Source of the DNA: DASVCS01 sp036381495
GTDB lineage: Bacteria > Gemmatimonadota > Gemmatimonadetes > Longimicrobiales > RSA9
Direction of reading: 5' to 3'
Assembly (NCBI GenBank): GCA_036381495.1
Contig: DASVCS010000012.1
Span: 1-64,000, forward strand
DNA: 64,000 nt
In this document: positions 55,923-64,000 of the stretch, piece by piece
Numbering within the stretch: position 1 is the stretch's first letter
Layout of the letters: each line of letters begins with the position of its first letter
The notes under the pieces: model-generated
Databases searched by the model: none
What the model was told of the DNA's origin: nothing
Seen by the model: the letters and a program-made list of their open reading frames with translations, nothing else
Translations under genes and position numbers: made by a program

Positions 55923-56644
55923 CCGCCGACCTCCGGCAACAACAGGCGCGCGACGTAGAACGTCGCGACGCCGAGGAACACGGCGCCCGAGACCGCCCAC
56001 CCTGGCTCCCGCTGGGCTTCCGGGATGAGGTTCGATGCCGCCACGTAGATCGTCACCCCCGCCGCCAGCGCGAGCCCATACTCCGCCAGCACGCCCACGA
56101 CCGGCGTGACCGCAGCCCCCAGGAGCGTGGCCGCGCCGACCACCACCACCGCCACCACCGTCTCCCTCCGGCTGTTCCCGCTCGCCAACATGACGCTCGC
56201 GAGCGAGATCCCGGTCGGAACCTTGTGCAACAGCACCGCCGTGAAGATCAGGACGCCCAGCTCCGCCGTCGCGAGGAAGCCGCTCGCGATCGCGACGCCA
56301 TCGAAGAACGAGTGCGGCAGCAGCCCGATCAGCGCCCAGACCCCCACCCCCCTCGAGACCATCGCCTCCGGATGGACCTCCTCGCCGAAGTGGAAGTGCG
56401 GCGTCAGCACGTGCTGCGTCAGGTGCACCGCGAGGTAGCCGCCCAGCACCGCCATCAACCCGCCCGCCACCATCACCGCGTGCGGCATCATCTCGAGTAC
56501 CGCCACCGCGAGCATGAACCCCGCGCCGAACGCGGTGAGCACCGGCAATGCCGCATTGCGCCGGCCGGCGCCCATGAGAACGAGCACGCCGCCCACCAGG
56601 TTGGCCACGGCAGCCAGCGCCGAGAACACGAGCGCCCGGATCAC
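55919..56644 (-). CDS. ZIP family metal transporter
   Basis: The 241-residue protein has eight transmembrane helices. TM4 carries GLLPHSFFDGVAIASGF and TM5 carries LLHKVPTGISLASV, the binuclear metal site region of ZIPs, with the usual Glu after HKVP replaced by Thr. A His-containing loop (HLTQHVLTPHFHFGEEVHPE) lies between TM3 and TM4. It likely imports Zn2+ or Fe2+. It starts with a GTG overlapping the cca stop. Confidence 0.88.
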   Translation of the reverse strand: MIRALVFSALAAVANLVGGVLVLMGAGRRNAALPVLTAFGAGFMLAVAVLEMMPHAVMVAGGLMAVLGGYLAVHLTQHVLTPHFHFGEEVHPEAMVSRGVGVWALIGLLPHSFFDGVAIASGFLATAELGVLIFTAVLLHKVPTGISLASVMLASGNSRRETVVAVVVVGAATLLGAAVTPVVGVLAEYGLALAAGVTIYVAASNLIPEAQREPGWAVSGAVFLGVATFYVARLLLPEVGG

Positions 56645-57993
56645 CGCAGGAACTCCGTACGCACCCGTTCCAGCAGTGCCTCGCGCGTGTTCAGTTCCGG
56701 CCGCTCGATGACCGCTTCCAGCAGTCCGCGCAGGATCCGGCCGTACTCCGGCCCGGGCTCGAGGCCCAACGCGCGGAGGTCGGCACCGCCGATCGCGAGC
56801 CCCTTGACTTCGAGCACCGGATGCTGCCGGAGCACTGCACGAACGGTTCGCCAGCGGTCGATCAGGTCATCCGGCGCCGCGCCACCCGCCCTACCCACCG
56901 TGGCGGCGCGCCAGAGCGCGAATCGGAGCCGGAAGAGATCCCGCACCAGATCGGGCCCGATGTCGCGGAGCCATCGACGGACGCCCGCTCCGGGGGCATC
57001 GGGCGGAAACAGGTCCGACTGATGCCGGACCAGCCGCCGCACCCGATCCGTGTCCGCGTTCGACGCCTTGAGTCGCCGCATCACCGCCTCGGCAACCGGC
57101 GCCCCCACCACCTCGTGGCCCACGTAGCGCCACCCGCCGCGCAGGTCGCGCGTCCGCGCGGCCGGCTTGCCGACCCCGTGCAGCAGCGCCGCGACACGCA
57201 GCAACGGGCGCGCCGGCGGCAACGCATCCACGGCGAAGAGACTCTCCGTCCACGCATCGTGCCCCGCGCCGTCGCCCGGTTCGAGCCCCACCAGCCGGTC
57301 CAGCTCCGGGTACAGCACCACGAGCGCGCCCGCCGCCGCGTACAGCGACAGCGCCGCCGATGCGCGCCGCGTCTTACCGAGGATCTTCCACAGCTCCTCC
57401 CGGATCCGCTCCGCCGACAACTCGACCAGATGCGGCACCGCCGCCACCAGCGCATCCCACGTCGCCGCGTCGATCACCAGCTCGAAATCGCCCGCGAAGC
57501 GCAACGCCCGCAACACCCGCAGGTAGTCCTCCGCGAAGCGCTCCGCCGGCTCACCCACCGTCCGGAGCCGCCCCGTCTCGAGATCCTCCATCCCGAGGAA
57601 CGGGTCCCGCAGCTCGCCCGTCAGCGGATGCCACGCCAACGCGTTGATCGTGAAGTCGCGACGCGAGAGATCCTCCTCGATCGTGTCCGCGAACTCGACT
57701 ACCGCGTGACGCCCGAACGTCTCGATGTCACGCCGGAACGTGGTGACCTCGTACAGCACCCCATCCTCACCGAGCACGCCCACCGTCCCGTGCTCGATGC
57801 CGATCGGCACCGTGCGCCGGAACAGCCGCCGCACCTCCGCCGGCCGCGCACGGCTCGCCAGGTCCCAGTCACCCGCCGGCCGGCCGAGCAGAGCGTCGCG
57901 CACCGCGCCACCCACGGCCCACGTCTCGAACCCCGCGTCCTCGAGTCGCCGCGCGATCGCGCGCACCGGTGCCGGCGGATGGAGATCCGGCAC
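56641..57993 (-). CDS. cca: CCA tRNA nucleotidyltransferase / poly(A) polymerase family with degenerate HD domain
   Basis: From the GTG at 57993 the protein has 450 residues. The class II nucleotidyltransferase domain has WAVGGAVRDALLGRPAGDWDLAS (catalytic DWD, 42-44) and RRDFTINALAWHP; the neck domain has ERFAEDYLRVLRALRFA. The HD-domain position reads LLHGVGKP (272-273 His-Gly), so the metal-binding Asp is lost. CCA addition is needed because all four tRNA genes here lack encoded CCA. The start overlaps the SDR stop (TAGTG). The longer frame to 58422 lies inside the SDR gene and is not coding. Confidence 0.92.
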   Translation of the reverse strand: MPDLHPPAPVRAIARRLEDAGFETWAVGGAVRDALLGRPAGDWDLASRARPAEVRRLFRRTVPIGIEHGTVGVLGEDGVLYEVTTFRRDIETFGRHAVVEFADTIEEDLSRRDFTINALAWHPLTGELRDPFLGMEDLETGRLRTVGEPAERFAEDYLRVLRALRFAGDFELVIDAATWDALVAAVPHLVELSAERIREELWKILGKTRRASAALSLYAAAGALVVLYPELDRLVGLEPGDGAGHDAWTESLFAVDALPPARPLLRVAALLHGVGKPAARTRDLRGGWRYVGHEVVGAPVAEAVMRRLKASNADTDRVRRLVRHQSDLFPPDAPGAGVRRWLRDIGPDLVRDLFRLRFALWRAATVGRAGGAAPDDLIDRWRTVRAVLRQHPVLEVKGLAIGGADLRALGLEPGPEYGRILRGLLEAVIERPELNTREALLERVRTEFLR

Positions 57994-58754
57994 TACCCGC
58001 ACAGCACCGCCCCGCCGTTCACGTTCAGGACCTCGCCCGTGATGTGTCGCGCCAGCGCAGAGCAGAGGAAGACGATTGCGCCCGCGACGTCCTCCGCCGT
58101 GGCGACACGTCCCAGCGGGATCCCCGCCTCGATCCGCGCACGGCCGCCGCCGGCGTACGCCGGCTCGCACATCTCGGTATCGATCCAGCCCGGCGCCACG
58201 CAGTTGACCGTGATGTCGCGCGGCGCGAGCTCGACGGCCACGCTCTTCACGAACGACATGATGGCACCCTTGCTCGCCGCGTAATCCGCATGCCCCATCT
58301 CCCCTCGCTGCCCCGCCGTCGAACCGACCAGCACGATGCGACCGCCATCGGTCAGCACCCGCGCAGCCGCACGCGTCGCGCGGAAGATCCCGTCCAGATT
58401 GACGGCGATCGTGCGATGCCATTGCGCGTCCTCCATGCGCGTGAGCGGCACCGCCTCCGGCGGCCAGATCCCCGCATTGCCGATGAAGAGGTCCGCGCCG
58501 CCGAATTCATCGATGGCGCGTTGGAAGAGGCGGTCCGCCGCGGCGGGCTCGGCCAGATCCCCGCCCTCGGCCCACGCCCGCACCCCGAGTCGCTCGAGGT
58601 CGGAGACGACGTGGTCGGCCTCATCCCGGCGCGTGCGGTACGCGATCCCGACGTCGGCGCCCGCACGCGCCAACAGCAACGCGACCGCGCGCCCCACCCC
58701 CCGCGAGCCGCCCGTCACCACCGCCCGCCTCCCCGTCAGATCGATCTCCAGCAT
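57993..58754 (-). CDS. Short-chain dehydrogenase/reductase (FabG-like)
   Basis: The 253-residue SDR has the nucleotide motif TGGSRGVGRA, NAGIWPPE, the serine region LVGSTAGQRG and the catalytic YAASK (Tyr and Lys). It ends ITGEVLNVNGGAVLCG, the typical classical SDR tail. NADP preference is suggested by Arg in the first motif. Substrate unknown; FabG-like oxoacyl reduction is one option. It follows repeat copy 3 and is coupled to cca. Confidence 0.88.
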   Translation of the reverse strand: MLEIDLTGRRAVVTGGSRGVGRAVALLLARAGADVGIAYRTRRDEADHVVSDLERLGVRAWAEGGDLAEPAAADRLFQRAIDEFGGADLFIGNAGIWPPEAVPLTRMEDAQWHRTIAVNLDGIFRATRAAARVLTDGGRIVLVGSTAGQRGEMGHADYAASKGAIMSFVKSVAVELAPRDITVNCVAPGWIDTEMCEPAYAGGGRARIEAGIPLGRVATAEDVAGAIVFLCSALARHITGEVLNVNGGAVLCG

Positions 58755-58774
58755 CAGCTTGTCCCTCTCGATGG

Positions 58775-59139
58775 ATCCGCTGTTCGCCCGCGCCCTGCCG
58801 TGCGCCGCCGCCCCCCGATCCGCGCCGTGCGCGGGCGCGTGCGGGTGCGCGTCACCGCAACACCGCCTCCCCGCAAGCGCTCACCCCGCCCTCCGATCCC
58901 GTTTCCTGCCGTGCGTGGGCGCGAGCAGGTGCGTGGCCCGAATCCCGCTCCCGGCCGTTCCCATCCCGCTCCCGTCGGCGCCGCAGAGGCGCCGCTCCCG
59001 TAAACGTAAACGTTCCCGCTCCCGCTCCCGTTCCCGGCCGTTCCCATCCAGCTCCCGCCCCTCCCCGGGCCATCCTCCCCACCACCACACCCCTTCCCGG
59101 GCCACCCCAGCCCCAGCCCTAGCCCCAGCCCCAGCCCTA
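58775..59139 (-). repeat. Stop-codon-linked GC-rich mosaic repeat, copy 3
   Basis: Read on the minus strand, the element starts at the TAG (59139-59137) that stops the ferritin-like gene. The hexamer array (59139-59105) has the same TAGGGCTGGGGCTGGGGCT order as copy 2. Next come a GGCCCGGGAAGGGGTGTGG block, GGGAACGGCC units, CGTTTACGTTTACG (59012-58999) and the CGGCGCC hairpin (58976-58982 with 58988-58994). A second GGGAACGGCC unit and a GGGCCACGCAC tail follow. The end is close to the SDR start. Both flanking genes are co-directional. Confidence 0.88.
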
Positions 59140-59544
59140 CCCCATCGTCCATTTCCCCGTCAGCGTCCGCGCATGCAGTTTCTCGACACGCAGGAACTCG
59201 CGGATCCGGGCCGCGGTCTCATCATCCAGCGGCAAAGCCAGGATCGCCTCGTAGCGCGCGACTTCGGCATCCTCGCGCTCGCGTGCGACGGTCTCCCAAT
59301 GGCTGAGGGATGCGGTGGGCGCGGAGAGCGCGCGCAGATCCTCGAGCCCTTCCCCCAGCTCGAGGAGCCGCGCGCTCAATCGCGAGAGGTGGTGCTGTTC
59401 GTCGGCGTGCAGTCCGTTGAGGCGCTCGGCCAGCTCGAACTCGCCCGCCGCCTCGGCCTGCGCCGCGAGCCCGCGGTAGAAGAGCGACTGCTCCTTCTCG
59501 GCCGTGCGTGCCCGGTGCAGTGCGCGCAGCGCATCGGGATCCAC
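59137..59544 (-). CDS. Ferritin-like / rubrerythrin-type diiron protein
   Basis: The 135-residue four-helix protein has a plausible diiron set: Glu18 (AEKEQ), Glu49-x-x-His52 (HADEQHH), Glu94 (DAEVARY) and Glu121-x-x-His124 (VEKLHART). No rubredoxin tail follows. Short proteins of this type may bind iron or act in redox protection; the substrate is unknown. It starts with GTG three bases after gmhA. The last residues TMG and the TAG belong to the edge of repeat copy 3. Confidence 0.75.
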   Translation of the reverse strand: MDPDALRALHRARTAEKEQSLFYRGLAAQAEAAGEFELAERLNGLHADEQHHLSRLSARLLELGEGLEDLRALSAPTASLSHWETVAREREDAEVARYEAILALPLDDETAARIREFLRVEKLHARTLTGKWTMG

Positions 59545-59547
59545 GGT

Positions 59548-60144
59548 TCAGACCCCGCCGCCCGCGCCGGCCAGCCGCGCCTCGACGACGCCGCAGATCG
59601 CGTGGCCGATCGCGAGATGCAGCTCCTGTGCTCGCGCCACGTTGTCCGTCGGCACGACGAGGGCCACATCCACGGCCTCCCGCAGGCGCCCGCCGCCGCG
59701 GCCGAGCAGCGCGACCGTCTTGACGCCGACCTCCCGCGCCGCGCGTGCAGCTTCCAGCAGGTTCTCCGACTCGCCCGACGTCGAATGGAGGAAGGCGACA
59801 TCGCCGGCACCGCCGAGTGCCCGGATCTGCCGCGCGAACACCTGCTCGAACCCGAGATCGTTCGCCGCCGCCGTCAGCAGCGACGTGTCCGTCGTCAGCG
59901 CGATCGCGGGGAACGGCCGTCGCTCACGCGCGAAGCGGACCACGTATTCCGTCGCCAGGTGCTGCGCATCCGCCGCCGAGCCGCCGTTGCCGCAGAAGAG
60001 CAGCTTGCGCCCCCCATCGAGGGCGTGGAGCACGAGATCCGCGACCTCCGCGATCTCTCCGGCCAGCTCATCGGCCACTCGCCTCGCCGTCGCGGCAAGG
60101 TCGTCGAGGTGCTGCGTGACCTCGCTGACGATCGGACTCTTCAT
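59548..60144 (-). CDS. gmhA: Sedoheptulose-7-phosphate isomerase
   Basis: GmhA makes D-glycero-D-manno-heptose-7-phosphate for lipopolysaccharide. The SIS-domain protein of 198 residues has LLFCGNGGSAADAQHLATEYVVRF, with zinc ligands His62, Glu66, Gln173 and His181 in place, and HSTSGESENL. Presence supports an LPS-bearing outer membrane. The ATG overlaps the upstream hypothetical's stop (ATGA). It lies in the alaS operon. Confidence 0.94.
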   Translation of the reverse strand: MKSPIVSEVTQHLDDLAATARRVADELAGEIAEVADLVLHALDGGRKLLFCGNGGSAADAQHLATEYVVRFARERRPFPAIALTTDTSLLTAAANDLGFEQVFARQIRALGGAGDVAFLHSTSGESENLLEAARAAREVGVKTVALLGRGGGRLREAVDVALVVPTDNVARAQELHLAIGHAICGVVEARLAGAGGGV

Positions 60145-60532
60145 TCCTCTTCAGGCCGGAGGAGTTCCGCAAGTCGCACCGGATCATGGGCGTGCGTCGT
60201 CGCCTCGAGAGCGTCCAGACCGGCTTCCGCCGCCGCCTCGCACGCGTACGTCAACAGTGCGTCCGCGGCGAGCAGGTCGTAGGCCGCCGCGCGGCCGCCC
60301 GGCGCGGCGAGGACCCTCCTCATCGTCACGACGGCGGCCGCGGCCAGCACGGCCGCGAGCCACGCCCCGCGGGTGGGCGCCGCGCCGGGCGCGGCCGCGC
60401 CCGCGGCGCAATGCTCGGCCGCGAGGCGTGCCGTGGCCGGCGCACTCACGGCCTCGGCCATGCGCGCGCGGAGCCCCTCGGGCGCCGCCGGCTGCCGCGC
60501 ATCGAGCCACTCCAGGACCGCCGCAACGCCGC

Positions 60533-60536
<4 letters not shown>
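60141..60536 (-). CDS. Ala-rich hypothetical protein between alaS and gmhA
   Basis: The 131-residue protein is extremely Ala-rich, with a hydrophobic stretch (GAWLAAVLAAAAVVTMRRVL) and a helical C-terminal part ending RLAELLRPEEE. No domain is recognised. Both ends are overlapped by four bases with neighbours (GTGA with alaS, ATGA with gmhA), which supports it as a translated member of the operon. Confidence 0.65.
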
Positions 60537-63211
<2,675 letters not shown>

Positions 63212-63289
63212 TGAAGCGGAACCGCGCACCTGTTCACAACCCGGGTCGTCGGAAACCGGGCGCGCCTCGCACGCGCCCGTAAGCGTGGT

Positions 63290-63318
63290 AATATATGTAA
63301 ACCCCTCCGCCAGGCGAA
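63290..63318 (-). promoter_or_regulatory. Promoter of the alaS operon
   Basis: On the minus strand TTCGCC and TATATT are 17 bases apart, and the -10 continues TATATTACCACGC, matching the rpsF promoter at 12 of 13 positions. The -35 lies inside the terminator hairpin of the upstream gene. The leader before the alaS ATG is about 75 bases. Confidence 0.65.
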
Positions 63319-63324
63319 GGGGTT
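63300..63324 (-). terminator. Terminator hairpin downstream of the FG-GAP-like gene
   Basis: On the minus strand AACCCCTTCGCC pairs with GGCGGAGGGGTT (one mismatch), followed by GGGGTTTACAT. It lies between the FG-GAP-like gene and alaS and overlaps the alaS -35 element. Confidence 0.6.
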
Positions 63325-63433
63325 CGCGTGGTGCCGACCGCCGCGGGACGGGCATCGGCCGGAGCGGGGTTGCGATGGCCACGGGCGCGCCCCCGGCGGC
63401 GGTCCCTGCGCCGTGGGCGGCACTCGCGACCCG

Positions 63434-64000
63434 TCAGTCACCCGTGATGTAGCGAACGAACCGACCGTCCTTCCAGTAGTACAGCGTAGAGGCTTGCCCC
63501 TCGAAGACCTCCACGATCCCGTCGCCGACGAGCTCCGGTGCCGGCCCCTCCAGGGACTCCAGCATCGGCGGCACGTCGACCTTCCCCGGTGGCGCTCGGC
63601 GGAGATACGCGGCGCGGCCGGGACCGTCGGGGTCCGGGTGATACGGCTGCCGGTACAGCTCGACGGCTCGGAACACCGCGCCGTCCGAGAGGAGGACGAC
63701 GAAGTACTCCTGCGCGGCATCGTGCCCCTGGAGTGCGACGTCGCGGACCCCGTCCGCATTGAAGTCTCCGATGGTTCCGAACAGCGGGAGCCGTTCCGGC
63801 GGCCCGGCGTGCGCCGCCGCCTCGACCTCGTACTCCTCGAGCCGCCAGGGCCGGAATTCCGGCGCGTAGGCCTCCAGCGCTTCCCGCATGGCGGCAGGAA
63901 GGCGCAGGACCGGCCCCGAGTCGCTCATCGCGAGGTACGGCTCCTGTGAGATCGGCGCGGGATCGCCGATCGAGTCGCCGGCCGGGTCGCCGGTTGCGTC
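63434..64000 (-). CDS. FG-GAP-like repeat protein, 5' end outside the window
   Basis: The frame is open to the window edge through the ATG at 63928. The 24 codons upstream (reading DATGDPAGDSIGDPAPISQEPYLA) look like a linker after a signal or lipoprotein leader, so the true start probably lies beyond 64000. A GDFNADGVRDVALQGHD segment is the calcium-binding FG-GAP/VCBS type. The C-terminal end reads STLYYWKDGRFVRYITGD. No enzyme domain is seen. It is followed by a terminator. Confidence 0.65.
   Translation of the reverse strand, partial: DATGDPAGDSIGDPAPISQEPYLAMSDSGPVLRLPAAMREALEAYAPEFRPWRLEEYEVEAAAHAGPPERLPLFGTIGDFNADGVRDVALQGHDAAQEYFVVLLSDGAVFRAVELYRQPYHPDPDGPGRAAYLRRAPPGKVDVPPMLESLEGPAPELVGDGIVEVFEGQASTLYYWKDGRFVRYITGD

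Noticed and set aside
56641..58422. N-terminal extension of cca to 58422
   Set aside because: The extension lies in the opposite phase of the SDR gene on the same strand and reads as Arg/Gly-rich noise before the family start.

Overview
The window is very GC-rich, almost fully coding chromosomal DNA from a Gram-negative bacterium. The gene set fits Gemmatimonadota best. It includes a heptose isomerase (gmhA), a TonB-dependent receptor, a tripartite RND efflux system, and a large secreted protein that joins a peptidase-MA-like domain, a TolB-like propeller and an outer-membrane barrel. The phylum call is inference from gene content. I saw no prophage, insertion sequence, CRISPR array, rRNA or integrase.

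Layout. Nearly all genes are on the minus strand. 0-7 kb: yraN, cysQ-like phosphatase, DAHP synthase, VOC protein, lexA-tadA, gltX with tRNA-Gln(CTG), a YVTN propeller protein. 7.5-16.6 kb: efflux operon (adaptor, TolC, two different RND permeases). 16.7-18.9 kb: small hypotheticals, argR, a BON protein, tRNA-Cys and tRNA-Gly. 18.9-22.6 kb: glycogen operon (debranching-like glycosidase, ubiquitin-like beta-grasp protein, glgA), divergent from a plus-strand TonB receptor (23.1-25.9 kb). 26.1-31.8 kb: SPOR protein, smc, RNase Z-like hydrolase. 32-38 kb: propeller/barrel protease, rsfS, rpsF-rpsR-DUF2232-rplI. 38.2-45.4 kb: ychF, M20 peptidase, hppA, pth, rplY(CTC), prs. 45.5-51.8 kb: two small unknowns, a poorly coding stretch, tRNA-Gln(TTG), ispE, a flippase-like protein, an HPt-like protein, pdxJ. 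51.8-60.1 kb: DUF2520 protein, hflX, a LEA-type lipoprotein, rarA, a ZIP transporter, cca, an SDR, a ferritin-like protein, gmhA. 60.1-64 kb: a hypothetical, alaS, and a 5'-truncated FG-GAP-like gene. Many neighbours overlap by 4 bp (ATGA/GTGA), so they are probably translationally coupled.

The most unusual signal is a family of three GC-rich intergenic elements of about 330-370 bp (near 47-375, 39345-39693 and 58775-59139). Each has the same module order: a telomere-like G-run hexamer array, a TGCCCGGG/GTGGTGG block, GGGAAC/GGGAGC units ending in a doubled CGTTTACGTTTACG, then (in two copies) a CGGCGCC hairpin and a CACGCAC-rich tail. Each begins exactly at a TAG stop codon, and the hexamer array supplies that stop after a glycine codon. 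I do not recognise this element as a described repeat family.

Other leads: a LexA whose predicted cleavage dipeptide is Glu-Gly instead of Ala-Gly; a ubiquitin-like protein between two glycogen genes; a kinase-like ATPase fold without a P-loop fused to a SPOR domain; an HPt-like protein without the phospho-accepting His; a membrane pyrophosphatase with the K+-dependent signature; and a recurring TATATTACC promoter core at translation genes.
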